NCBI RefSeq assembly: GCF_013365535.1
Contig: NZ_CP053590.1
Coordinates: forward strand, 5,012,501 to 5,076,500
DNA from: Aquimarina sp. TRL1
GTDB lineage: Bacteria > Bacteroidota > Bacteroidia > Flavobacteriales > Flavobacteriaceae
Length of the DNA: 64,000 nt
Direction of reading: 5' to 3'
The notes beneath the pieces were generated by a model. That model was not told the DNA's origin, searched no databases, and saw only the letters and a list, made by a program, of their open reading frames with translations. A program made the translations under genes and the position numbers. Shown here piece after piece: positions 55,727-64,000 of the stretch (positions are counted from its first letter, which is position 1; every line of letters starts with the position of its first letter).

Positions 55727-58444
55727 TCATAATCTCAGCAATAGTCGAAAATAATAATTTGCTCCATTTACTCCAAACTGCTGAACTCTTCTACTATATA
55801 TAAAATTTCCATCATTACTATTGACAGAATGTTTATTTCTATCCGGATATACATCAAAAATATTATTTCCTCCTATCATACATCGTATTTGAGAATTGAT
55901 ATGATATGTAATAGCCGCATCAGTTACTAATTTTGGAGCAAAAGTCTGATCTCTGCTTTCTACATTTCCTGTAAATTCATTAAGAACCCAATTATCAGGA
56001 TCTCCATCTTCCGGATGTAAATAGGTTACTTTTCCAAATAAGGTATTCATCAATTGAAAACGATATTTTCCTAATTCATAGGACATCACTGATGTAATTT
56101 TATAATTGGGTTGAGAAGATTCTATCCGAGCAACTTCTTCTCTGTTAAACAAGCCTTCTTCCATTCCGATCAGAGACGGAGGTGCCTGTATTCTTCCTCT
56201 TACTTTTGTTCTGGTAAGATTTGCACCTAGCACTGCATTTACATCTCCTTCACCTATAGATGTTTTATACACCAAAGAAGCATCTAATCCAGTAGTTCTA
56301 GAGTCAATCGCATTGGTAAAAAACTGAGCTGCTCCTACCTGAAAAGGAGCCAATATATCTTCATAACCTTCGGACAATCTAGAAGAAAGAACAATCCTAT
56401 CTTCTATATTAATCAGATAATAATCAAACGAATACGCCAGTTTATTATTGAGCTTACCGCTAATCCCTGCACTAAAGTGATTTGACGCCTCTGGTTTTAG
56501 CGGTCCTGTCTGAAATGCTTCCTGGGTTACTGCACTTTCATTATTAAAGGTCCCCACCTGAATACTCTGTCCATTGACGAATTGGGTACTGATATTCTGA
56601 AAGAATACCTGGTGTAACGAAGGAGCTCTAAACCCGGTAGATAAACCTGTTCGCACACTGGTAAACTTATTTATTCGATATCTTCCGGATAGTTTCCAGA
56701 TCGCATGTCCTCCAAAATCGTTATAGCTATTGTATCGTACGGCCCCTTTTAACAGAAGTTTCTCTGATACATTTGCTTCCAGATCAATATACCCTGAGCT
56801 ATTGGTTCTGAATCTGTTTAATTCATTATCCGGGTGAATTCCTGGAAACACCTGTGCGCCAGCAATTCGCTTTCGTTCTACCCCGGATGTATCTATATAG
56901 GTTTCTCCTCCATCGATATATGAAGCCTCTTCTCCTGCTATAATTTGATAATTCTCAACTCGAAGCTCTGCTCCAAAGGCTACATTCACCCCTTTCAACC
57001 AATCAAAACTTCGTGACAAATCCAGATTGGTTGTACTCTGTCGGTACTTAAAACCTCCGGCATAGAATGTTCTCGGAGAAGCAATTCCTAAAGATGCATT
57101 ATTCGAATTATTAACTGTATAATCCAATCCATTAATCCCAATACCATGGCTAAAGTCTAAATTCCAATTATTTTTAGTTCCACGAATTCCTGCAATAACA
57201 AAATCATCCTGGATATCCGTTAGAATTTGTGGAGAAAAACCATTGGGAAATAATTCTGACACTACTTTCTCTTGCTCTTTGGGAAATCTGTAAAATCCTG
57301 CTGATTTTCCTTCTCTATAGTTTCTACCTCCCAACAGGTAAAAATTTGCTTTTTCAGACATTTCTATTTCTCCATTAAAAGACACTGCCAGATTTTGAGT
57401 AGCAGCATTGCCTATTTCCATTACTCTTTTATCTGTATAGCCCGTTTCTCCAAAGAAATTATTCTTAATTATTAGGTCCTGATCTTCTTCTCTATCATCT
57501 GTATAAACAGTTCCTGTATAATTCCCTGCTCTATTGGTTGCTTTTCTATCCCGATATTCCGCAGTAACATTGATATATCCTTTTTCTCCTACCTTTAATC
57601 CGAAGTTAACAGAAGAATATGTATTAACACCATCTCCATCAGTAGTCACACCTATTCTATTATCAACATCTATTACGTCTGTTTGTTTTTTTAATACAAT
57701 ATTAATTACCCCTGCAATAGCGTCAGATCCATATTGAGAAGTTGCTCCATCTCTCAGAATTTCAATACGTTCGATAGAAGCTATAGGAATCGCATTAAAA
57801 TCAGTCCCTACTGTTCCTTTCCCAATGGTTCCATTCACATTCAGTAATGAGCTATTATGTCTCCTCTTCCCATTGACCAGTACCAATACCTGATCAGGTC
57901 CTAACCCCCTCAACGTTGCTGGATCGATATGATCTGTTCCATCTGAGATGGTTTGATATGTAGAATGGAAAGAAGGAATTAGATAATGCAAAATGTGGCT
58001 CAGTTCTATCTGAGATGAATTAGACACTCCCTGAGCAGAAATCACATCTACCGGTACCGTAGTTTTTAGTAAAGAGCTTGGTTTTGCCCGAGATCCCAAG
58101 GTAGTAGGTTGATCCATTGAAAAACCTGTAGTAAGAACAAAATCAACCTGCAAAGTATCCCCGGATTGTACCTGAATCTCTTTAGAAACCGGGTTGTACA
58201 TAATAAAACCTGCAACAAGTGTATAACTTCCATTATCCACTTTTAGGATATAATCGCCATGAACGTCTGTAGTCGTACTAATCCCAAATCCTTCCAAAAC
58301 AACCTTCGCCCCCGGAAGACTTCCGAATTGATCTGAGACTTTTCCCTTTACTATCCCTTGAGATGTAACTGAATGAACAGAACATAATAATGTTATAGCA
58401 GTTGCAATAAGAACCCTATAATATCTGTGTGTGAAACCTATGAT
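55727..58444 (-). CDS. TonB-dependent receptor with regulatory-like N-domain; start codon unusual
   Basis: An outer-membrane active transporter. Its plug contains Thr-Leu-Arg-Gly-Leu-Gly-Pro-Asp-Gln-Val-Leu-Val-Leu-Val-Asn-Gly-Lys-Arg and Ile-Glu-Ile-Leu-Arg-Asp-Gly-Ala-Thr-Ser. A barrel of about 650 residues follows. Upstream of the TTG at 58297 the same frame stays open to 58501 and codes a good signal peptide (about 58405-58436) and the missing start of a carboxypeptidase-regulatory-like domain. No ATG, GTG or TTG occurs there, so a rare ATC, ATA or ATT (58439-58450) must start it, unless the sequence has an error. I use 58444. The cargo is unknown; a YfiR-type kinase follows 10 bases later. 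Confidence 0.8.
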   Translation of the reverse strand: MIGFTHRYYRVLIATAITLLCSVHSVTSQGIVKGKVSDQFGSLPGAKVVLEGFGISTTTDVHGDYILKVDNGSYTLVAGFIMYNPVSKEIQVQSGDTLQVDFVLTTGFSMDQPTTLGSRAKPSSLLKTTVPVDVISAQGVSNSSQIELSHILHYLIPSFHSTYQTISDGTDHIDPATLRGLGPDQVLVLVNGKRRHNSSLLNVNGTIGKGTVGTDFNAIPIASIERIEILRDGATSQYGSDAIAGVINIVLKKQTDVIDVDNRIGVTTDGDGVNTYSSVNFGLKVGEKGYINVTAEYRDRKATNRAGNYTGTVYTDDREEDQDLIIKNNFFGETGYTDKRVMEIGNAATQNLAVSFNGEIEMSEKANFYLLGGRNYREGKSAGFYRFPKEQEKVVSELFPNGFSPQILTDIQDDFVIAGIRGTKNNWNLDFSHGIGINGLDYTVNNSNNASLGIASPRTFYAGGFKYRQSTTNLDLSRSFDWLKGVNVAFGAELRVENYQIIAGEEASYIDGGETYIDTSGVERKRIAGAQVFPGIHPDNELNRFRTNSSGYIDLEANVSEKLLLKGAVRYNSYNDFGGHAIWKLSGRYRINKFTSVRTGLSTGFRAPSLHQVFFQNISTQFVNGQSIQVGTFNNESAVTQEAFQTGPLKPEASNHFSAGISGKLNNKLAYSFDYYLINIEDRIVLSSRLSEGYEDILAPFQVGAAQFFTNAIDSRTTGLDASLVYKTSIGEGDVNAVLGANLTRTKVRGRIQAPPSLIGMEEGLFNREEVARIESSQPNYKITSVMSYELGKYRFQLMNTLFGKVTYLHPEDGDPDNWVLNEFTGNVESRDQTFAPKLVTDAAITYHINSQIRCMIGGNNIFDVYPDRNKHSVNSNDGNFIYSRRVQQFGVNGANYYFRLLLRL

Positions 58445-58579
58445 ACTAATAGTTATAAATTTAATAAGACACTTATTTTGTGGGCAAATATACTTTACCT
58501 TTTAATTTTTCAGAATAAAAATCTAATATAAAATTCTAAAAAAGAATATTTTAACCTTCGGAAACGCTAAGAAATCCTC

Positions 58580-58969
58580 CTAGAAATAGTTGGAAACAAT
58601 ATCTTCCACAATTTCTTTGGTTAGCATTTTTTCTCTGAATTCTTTTATCTCCGGTGTATTATTTGCTTTCTCTTCATCTTCGATGCTCAATGTAGTGCCC
58701 AGCATCAAAATAATAATTCCCTTTTTATATTTATTTTCTAATTGTTGATACTCCGATATAAAGTTCCACCCATTCATTACAGGCATATTAATGTCCAAAA
58801 AAATAATATCTGGCGATTGTTCCGATGTTACTACATTAAGTGCTTCCTCTCCATTTTCCGCAATAAGGATTTCTGCCGGAACTCCACTTCGCTCTATGAC
58901 TGTTTTATTAAAAAAATTGGTTGCTTTACTATCATCAACTAAAAGAAAACGTTTTAACCCCTTAACCAT
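58580..58969 (-). CDS. Single-domain response regulator (CheY-like) 1
   Basis: 129 residues forming one receiver domain. It has the acidic pair in Leu-Val-Asp-Asp-Ser, the phosphorylated Asp in Ile-Ile-Phe-Leu-Asp-Ile-Asn-Met-Pro, and the conserved Lys near the end. There is no output domain. It lies 41 bases downstream of a second regulator of the same type, upstream of the receptor and kinase genes on the same strand. It could be a phosphate relay or a competitor for the kinase. Confidence 0.88.
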   Translation of the reverse strand: MVKGLKRFLLVDDSKATNFFNKTVIERSGVPAEILIAENGEEALNVVTSEQSPDIIFLDINMPVMNGWNFISEYQQLENKYKKGIIILMLGTTLSIEDEEKANNTPEIKEFREKMLTKEIVEDIVSNYF

Positions 58970-59010
58970 AAAAACGCCTTTTAATAATTACAATTTCAAC
59001 TACAAAAGTA

Positions 59011-59439
59011 CTAATCTTTTTTTTGCTTTTGACAAAAATGAGTATTAAACACTGTATCTAATAAGTCTAAAGACAATGGTTTATTAATAAAATCAGCTAC
59101 AGAGTGGTGGATGATAGATTCTCTAACATCTTCTGGGTTCGACGATGTAGACAATAAAATAACAATAATATTTTCTGTTAAAGAGGTTTCCAGTTTTTCG
59201 TATTCTTTTAGAAATTCCCATCCATTCATCGCTGGCATATTAATATCTAAAAAAATCAAATCTGGTTTTAACAAACTTGTATCCTCCCTTAGAGAGGTTA
59301 AGTATTCCAATGCAGCTTTACCGCTCTGAACCGAACTTACCTGCTCATAACAATGATGTTTAGAAACTACTCTTGTATTATAAAAGTTAGTTGCCTTATC
59401 ATCATCAATTAACAAAACTTTATTAACTAATTCTTTCAT
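59011..59439 (-). CDS. Single-domain response regulator (CheY-like) 2
   Basis: I take the ATG at 59439, which puts Leu-Leu-Ile-Asp-Asp-Asp ten residues from the start as in its neighbour. An ATG at 59574 would add 45 unlike residues. The receiver has the phosphorylated Asp in Leu-Ile-Phe-Leu-Asp-Ile-Asn-Met-Pro-Ala-Met-Asn-Gly-Trp and Thr/Ser and Lys positions after it. Asp-Asp-x-Lys-Ala-Thr-Asn-Phe is shared with the other regulator, so the two arose by duplication. Likely co-transcribed with it. Confidence 0.85.
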   Translation of the reverse strand: MKELVNKVLLIDDDKATNFYNTRVVSKHHCYEQVSSVQSGKAALEYLTSLREDTSLLKPDLIFLDINMPAMNGWEFLKEYEKLETSLTENIIVILLSTSSNPEDVRESIIHHSVADFINKPLSLDLLDTVFNTHFCQKQKKD

Positions 59440-59832
59440 AAATTTTTCCCCGTGGTTTTTCAAAAGAACTAAACTTATTTTAATTTTCCTTGCAAAAAAT
59501 AAAAACACTTTATTTTTTTCGTCAAAAAACACAAATTGTCGATAAAATTTCCTGCCAAACACCCCATACTCCATATGTATTAAACATAATCCGTACTAAA
59601 TAAAGCATTTAGTCTTTTTATAAAAAACACTTCTTTAATTATATTTCAGGAAGGATTTGTTTAGAAAAAAATACGGTGCATCAATTGCTATTTTATTCAA
59701 AAAAAACTTTGTGCATACGAGACTAAAAAACTGAATAACAACACTACATTTACACTTTTAAATTCACTATATTTCTCGCGATTTCTTAAGAAAAGAAAAC
59801 TCTTTAAAAAAATAAAAACATTAATTTTATTA
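59440..59832. other. Divergent intergenic region, no gene seen
   Basis: About 390 AT-rich bases between the minus-strand response regulator and the plus-strand DUF457 gene. The regulator frame extends to 59574 but looks like non-coding DNA. No stem-loop, repeat or RNA stands out. Confidence 0.4.
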
Positions 59833-60843
59833 ATGGATTCATTAACTCAAATCGTTTTAGGAGCAGCTGTCGGAGAAGCTTGCCTGGGAAAAAAAGTTGG
59901 TAATAAAGCCATTCTATGGGGAGCTATTGCTGGGACAATTCCCGACCTGGACGTACTTACCAGCAACTTTGTTGATATTGTTACTGCAAATGAAATCCAT
60001 CGTGGATTCTCTCATTCTATCTTATTTTGTCTTATTGCAGCTCCCGTATTCGGATGGTTATTACATACTATATATCCCAGAAGTGAAGCTACCCGAAAAG
60101 ACTGGACTATTTTAATGTTCCTAGGATTATTTACGCATCCCATCTTAGATGCATTTACAACCTGGGGGACTCAATTATTCTGGCCCTTTGACTATAAGGT
60201 CTCTTTTAAAAATATCTTTGTAGTAGACCCTTTATATACTTTGCCTTTTTTACTATGCATTCTCATACTAATGTTTTATAAGCGTACCTCCCCTACCCGT
60301 AGACGCCTTAACAATCTCGGTCTTATAATCAGTAGTAGTTATATCCTCCTTACCTTGGGATTAAAATGGTTTACCTATACTAAGTTTGAAAAAAGCCTAC
60401 ACGATCAAAAGATTCCCTTTATAGCTATACAGAATAAGCCTACCCCTCTGAATACGATTTTATGGACCGCAAATGTAGAAACAGAAGACGCCTTTTTGAT
60501 AGGGTTTTATTCTTTATTAGATGATGATGATTCCATTCAGTATTCAAAATTTCCTAAAAATCATCAGTTATTAGGTGATATGGCATCTGATCCCTTAATT
60601 CATAGATTGATTGCCTTAACAGAAGGCTGGTATACCATAGAAAAAAAAGAGAGTCATATCTACTTTAACGACCTTCGGTTTGGTCAGCTAGGAGTAGTTC
60701 CGAAAGCGAACAACTTTGTATTTAGCTATGAATTATTTTATGAAAATGGAATGCTGCAAGCAAAAGAAAAAGAAAAGGACGTAAGGGATATCTCTCCCTT
60801 GTTATCCCAACTTTGGTCGAGAATTAACGGAATAAAACCATAA
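59833..60843 (+). CDS. DUF457-type membrane-bound metal-dependent hydrolase
   Basis: A 336-residue protein with about four membrane helices. Metal-ligand candidates are Asp-Leu-Asp after the first helix, His in Ile-His-Arg-Gly-Phe-Ser-His-Ser, and His in Leu-Phe-Thr-His-Pro-Ile-Leu-Asp. This matches the DUF457/YdjM family annotated as membrane-bound hydrolases. The soluble C-terminal part (about 200-336) is family-typical too. The substrate is not known. Confidence 0.85.
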   Translation: MDSLTQIVLGAAVGEACLGKKVGNKAILWGAIAGTIPDLDVLTSNFVDIVTANEIHRGFSHSILFCLIAAPVFGWLLHTIYPRSEATRKDWTILMFLGLFTHPILDAFTTWGTQLFWPFDYKVSFKNIFVVDPLYTLPFLLCILILMFYKRTSPTRRRLNNLGLIISSSYILLTLGLKWFTYTKFEKSLHDQKIPFIAIQNKPTPLNTILWTANVETEDAFLIGFYSLLDDDDSIQYSKFPKNHQLLGDMASDPLIHRLIALTEGWYTIEKKESHIYFNDLRFGQLGVVPKANNFVFSYELFYENGMLQAKEKEKDVRDISPLLSQLWSRINGIKP

Positions 60844-61081
60844 GCACTTTAGGCATTCCTAAAAGTTTTTTCAGGAAAAGTCTCAAAAAATATTCCTGTC
60901 AGAAAAACACACAATTCCATCTTTCTAAAAACAATAACAAACACACATAAAAAACTAAAAAACAACACAATACACATATTCATAAAAATAAAACCAATAT
61001 TCTTTATCTCGTTTTCACTCAATAACAGAAGTCCCTTCTAGAAAAGAATAAAAATTAATCAACGAAGCGACTCCGCATTTT

Positions 61082-61113
61082 AATAGCTATATTTAAACAT
61101 TAAAATAGCTATA
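61082..61113 (+). promoter_or_regulatory. Two AATAGCTATA sites 22 bp apart before the carboxylase operon
   Basis: AATAGCTATA occurs at 61082-61091 and 61104-61113, with the palindromic core ATAGCTAT in each. The starts are 22 bases apart, two helical turns. The second ends three bases before the ATG at 61117. The intervening TTTAAACATTAAA is AT-rich. Confidence 0.5.
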
Positions 61114-61116
61114 CCT

Positions 61117-61602
61117 ATGAGTAATACATTTAAATTAAAAGTGAATAATGCTTTTGATATTGAGCTTACAGAAGAAAGTTTAGCTAATTTGGATGCGGTC
61201 AAAACGACCCCCTCCAAATATCACATACTTCATCACCAAAAACCGTATGAAGCTGAAATAATTTCTTCTGACTTTGATCAAAAAAACTATGTTGTAAATA
61301 TAAATAACAACACCTATACCGTTGATATTGCTAATGCACTGGATCAACTAATTGCCGAGATGGGATTCTCTATTGGTTCTTCTAAGCAAATCAATCAGAT
61401 AAAAGCACCCATGCCAGGGCTTATCATAGATGTACACGTCAATGAAGGGCAAGAAGTAAAAGAAGAAGAATATTTACTGGTGCTGGAAGCCATGAAAATG
61501 GAAAATATTATAACATCCCCTCGAGATGGGATTATAAAATCCGTATCGATTACCTCCGGGGAAACGGTAGATAAAGGAAAACTTCTCATTGAATTTGAAT
61601 AA
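61117..61602 (+). CDS. Biotin carboxyl carrier subunit of an acyl-CoA carboxylase
   Basis: Carries the biotin that shuttles carboxylate between the two catalytic subunits. The biotin-attachment site is Glu-Ala-Met-Lys-Met-Glu-Asn, with Lys the modified residue, in a C-terminal biotinyl domain (about 90-161). The N-terminal 80 residues resemble the BT-type linker domain of propionyl-CoA carboxylase alpha subunits. It is the first of three genes: biotin carboxylase and carboxyltransferase follow. Confidence 0.92.
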   Translation: MSNTFKLKVNNAFDIELTEESLANLDAVKTTPSKYHILHHQKPYEAEIISSDFDQKNYVVNINNNTYTVDIANALDQLIAEMGFSIGSSKQINQIKAPMPGLIIDVHVNEGQEVKEEEYLLVLEAMKMENIITSPRDGIIKSVSITSGETVDKGKLLIEFE

Positions 61603-61660
61603 TTCAGGGAGTATCCTATCATCAAATTAACTTATTGTTCCTAAACACAAACATCTAAAG

Positions 61661-63103
61661 ATGAAAAAAATATTAATTGCTAACAGAGGAGAAATCGCTG
61701 TTAGAGTTATGAATACGGCAAAAAAACTGGGAATTAAAACCGTAGCGATTTACTCAACAGTTGACAGAAATGCTCCTCATGTCAAACTCGCTGATGAAGC
61801 AGTTTGTATAGGAGAAGCTCCTTCGAATCAATCCTATCTGTTAGGGTCTAAAATTATTGCCACCGCAAAAGAACTACAAGTAGATGCGATCCATCCCGGA
61901 TATGGTTTTTTAAGTGAGAATGCCGCTTTTGCCGAAGAAGCTGAAAAAAACAACATTACATTTATTGGTCCCAAGTCCAAAGCCATTAAAATCATGGGAA
62001 GCAAACTTGCTGCAAAAGAAGCGGTTAAAGCTTATGACATTCCTATGGTTCCAGGAATTGATGAAGCTATTACTGATGTCGATAAAGCGATAAAAATTGC
62101 GCAGGAAATCGGATTTCCTATTCTAATTAAAGCCTCTGCCGGAGGAGGAGGAAAAGGAATGCGGGTAGTAGAAAAAGAAGAAGACCTACCGGCACAAATG
62201 GAACGAGCGATTAGTGAAGCTACTTCTGCTTTTGGAGATGGGGCTGTATTCATTGAAAAATACATTGCCTCTCCGAGACATATTGAAATACAGGTAATGG
62301 CTGATACCCATGGCAATGTAATTCATTTATTCGAAAGAGAATGTAGTGTACAACGAAGACATCAGAAAGTTGTCGAAGAAGCCCCTTCTACAGTCCTTTC
62401 TCCCGAATTGAGAGCTGCCATGGGAGAAGCGGCAATTAAAGTAGCAAAATCTTGTGATTATGTCGGTGCCGGAACGGTAGAATTCTTATTGGATGACCAG
62501 CATAATTTTTACTTTTTGGAAATGAACACCCGATTACAGGTAGAGCATCCTGTAACAGAACTTATTACCGGATTGGATCTTGTCGCATTGCAAATCAGTG
62601 TAGCAAAAGGAGAGCAACTCCCCATCAAGCAAGAAGACATACATATCAAGGGACATGCGCTGGAGCTGAGAATTTATGCAGAAGATCCTTTAAATGATTT
62701 TTTACCCAGTGTTGGAAACCTAAGCACCTATATCCTTCCACAAGGAGAAGGGATCAGAGTTGACAATGGATTCGAACAAGGAATGGACATTCCTATATAT
62801 TATGACCCTATGCTAGCCAAACTGATCACTTATGGGCAGACACGAGAAGAAGCATTATTACGTATGAAAGAAGCTATTAGTCAATACCAAATTGAAGGGG
62901 TAAAAACAACGCTTCCATTTGGAGATTTTGTATTCGATCATGAAGCTTTTCAGTCCGGAAACTTCGATACTCATTTTGTAAAAAAATATTATTCGCCGGA
63001 AACCATACAAAATGAACTGGAAGAAGAAGCAAAAATCGCTGCTTACATTGCATTGAAAAAATATATGGAAGATCAAAAAATAGTACGGCTACCAATACAG
63101 TAA
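61661..63103 (+). CDS. accC: Biotin carboxylase subunit of an acyl-CoA carboxylase
   Basis: ATP-grasp enzyme that carboxylates biotin using bicarbonate. The 480 residues start Ile-Leu-Ile-Ala-Asn-Arg-Gly-Glu-Ile-Ala-Val-Arg. The ATP-binding Gly-Gly-Gly-Gly-Lys-Gly-Met-Arg loop and the Glu-Met-Asn-Thr-Arg-Leu-Gln-Val-Glu-His block are intact. It lies 58 bases after the carrier gene and is followed after 3 bases by the beta subunit gene. Confidence 0.95.
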   Translation: MKKILIANRGEIAVRVMNTAKKLGIKTVAIYSTVDRNAPHVKLADEAVCIGEAPSNQSYLLGSKIIATAKELQVDAIHPGYGFLSENAAFAEEAEKNNITFIGPKSKAIKIMGSKLAAKEAVKAYDIPMVPGIDEAITDVDKAIKIAQEIGFPILIKASAGGGGKGMRVVEKEEDLPAQMERAISEATSAFGDGAVFIEKYIASPRHIEIQVMADTHGNVIHLFERECSVQRRHQKVVEEAPSTVLSPELRAAMGEAAIKVAKSCDYVGAGTVEFLLDDQHNFYFLEMNTRLQVEHPVTELITGLDLVALQISVAKGEQLPIKQEDIHIKGHALELRIYAEDPLNDFLPSVGNLSTYILPQGEGIRVDNGFEQGMDIPIYYDPMLAKLITYGQTREEALLRMKEAISQYQIEGVKTTLPFGDFVFDHEAFQSGNFDTHFVKKYYSPETIQNELEEEAKIAAYIALKKYMEDQKIVRLPIQ

Positions 63104-63106
63104 AAC

Positions 63107-64000
63107 ATGGATTCAAAAATAAAAACACTACAAGATAAAATCGCATTAGCACATACTGGTGGAGGGGAACATCGTATCAAAAGACAGCACGAAAAAAAGA
63201 AACTCACTGCCAGAGAAAGAGTTGCTTATTTACTAGACGAAGGATCTTTTGAAGAAACCGGTATTCTGGTTACCCATAGAACTACCGATTTCGGTATGGA
63301 AAAAGAAATCTATTATGGGGATGGAGTAATTACTGGCTACGGAACCATCTCAGGGCGTTTGGTATACATATTCGCTCAGGATTTTACCGTTTTTGGGGGA
63401 GCTCTTTCTGAAACACATGCCGAAAAAATCTGTAAAATTATGGATTTAGCAATGAAAACAGGAGCTCCGCTTATCGGTTTGAATGATTCGGGGGGTGCCC
63501 GTATCCAGGAAGGAGTTCGCTCTTTAGGTGGTTATGCTGATATTTTTTATCGCAACGTACAGGCATCCGGAGTAATTCCTCAAATTTCTGCCATTATGGG
63601 ACCTTGTGCCGGAGGTGCTGTTTACTCTCCTGCCATGACTGATTTCACCCTTATGGTAGAAAATACAAGTTATATGTTTGTGACAGGTCCCAATGTTGTC
63701 AAAACGGTCACAAATGAAGAGGTTTCATCAGAAGAATTAGGAGGTGCCAGTACACATTCTACCAAATCAGGAGTAGCACATATTACCTCATCTAATGATG
63801 TCCAATGTTTAGAAGATATCAAGTCTTTATTAAGTTATCTCCCTCAAAACAATAAAGAAACTCCTCCTAAAAAAGAAGTAGTTCTTACGGATGAAATAAG
63901 GGATGCTCTCACTGATATTGTTCCTGATAATCCTAATAAGCCCTATGATATGCATGAGGTTATCACTGGGATTATCGATGAGGATTCTTTTTATGAAATC
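63107..64000 (+). CDS. Acyl-CoA carboxylase carboxyltransferase (beta) subunit, 3' end outside window
   Basis: Starts at the ATG at 63107, three bases after accC, and stays open to the end of the window (298 residues seen of about 510-520 expected). The family blocks visible are [19 protein letters not shown], and [11 protein letters not shown], which form acyl-CoA and carboxybiotin sites. These fit the propionyl-CoA/acetyl-CoA carboxylase group (PccB-like). With the two genes before it this makes a complete three-subunit enzyme; propionyl-CoA is the most likely substrate, by family. Confidence 0.93.
   Translation, partial: MDSKIKTLQDKIALAHTGGGEHRIKRQHEKKKLTARERVAYLLDEGSFEETGILVTHRTTDFGMEKEIYYGDGVITGYGTISGRLVYIFAQDFTVFGGALSETHAEKICKIMDLAMKTGAPLIGLNDSGGARIQEGVRSLGGYADIFYRNVQASGVIPQISAIMGPCAGGAVYSPAMTDFTLMVENTSYMFVTGPNVVKTVTNEEVSSEELGGASTHSTKSGVAHITSSNDVQCLEDIKSLLSYLPQNNKETPPKKEVVLTDEIRDALTDIVPDNPNKPYDMHEVITGIIDEDSFYEI

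Noticed and set aside
59440..59574. N-terminal extension of the second response regulator
   Set aside because: The 45 extra residues are AT-biased (many Phe, Lys, Ile), have no counterpart in the paralogue, and the ATG at 59439 gives the normal receiver start.

Overview
The window looks like a chromosomal segment of a marine member of the Flavobacteriaceae (Bacteroidota), in the broad neighbourhood of Aquimarina. The grounds are: AT-rich DNA; near absence of Shine-Dalgarno sites; several TTG starts; many lipoproteins with a Cys soon after the signal; four proteins with type IX secretion (T9SS) sorting domains; a TonB-dependent receptor; and families typical of this group (choice-of-anchor L, DUF4154/YfiR, OAA-type lectin, imelysin/di-heme oxidoreductase). 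The genus is inference. I saw no insertion sequence, prophage, CRISPR array, rRNA or tRNA.

Layout. 1-11.5 kb: tail of a secreted repeat protein, a small secreted beta-helix-like protein, a 1236-residue outer-membrane fusion (metallophosphoesterase, kinase-like region, beta-barrel), a stand-alone HD-Pycsar-type membrane protein, a GAF protein, a TlpA-like thioredoxin, a rhomboid protease and an LpxL-like acyltransferase. 11.6-17.9 kb: glmM, an SMP-30-like lipoprotein, an ACP phosphodiesterase, gamma-glutamyltransferase and a PaaK/CapK-like adenylate-forming enzyme. 18.2-23.2 kb: a tandem pair of DUF4114 T9SS proteins; a third relative lies at 44.9-47.5 kb. 23.3-29.7 kb: dnaK, sdaA, a CPBP protease, an NTF2-like protein, panB and a pseudouridine synthase. 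30.2-34.3 kb: an orphan 127-residue protein, a membrane protein, a DMT transporter and a type B T9SS adhesin-like protein.

36.4-40.9 kb is a complete leucine branch (leuA, leuC, leuD, leuB), ended by a clear terminator. 41-48 kb holds small conserved genes, a four-repeat OAA-family lectin and a YchJ-like protein. 48.3-53.8 kb combines an acyl-CoA dehydrogenase with an imelysin / di-heme oxidoreductase / imelysin operon; near-identical 21-bp dyads precede both units, suggesting shared and possibly iron-responsive control. 53.9-59.4 kb, on the minus strand, reads: two single-domain response regulators, a TonB-dependent receptor without a standard start codon, and a YfiR-type sensor histidine kinase. 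The window closes with a DUF457 membrane protein and a three-gene biotin-dependent acyl-CoA carboxylase, whose last gene runs off the end.

Best candidates for something undescribed: the phosphatase/kinase-like/barrel fusion; the 550-residue module shared by three T9SS proteins with swapped N-termini; and a 16-base element, with an upstream partner motif, found before both the cytosolic lectin and the 127-residue orphan.
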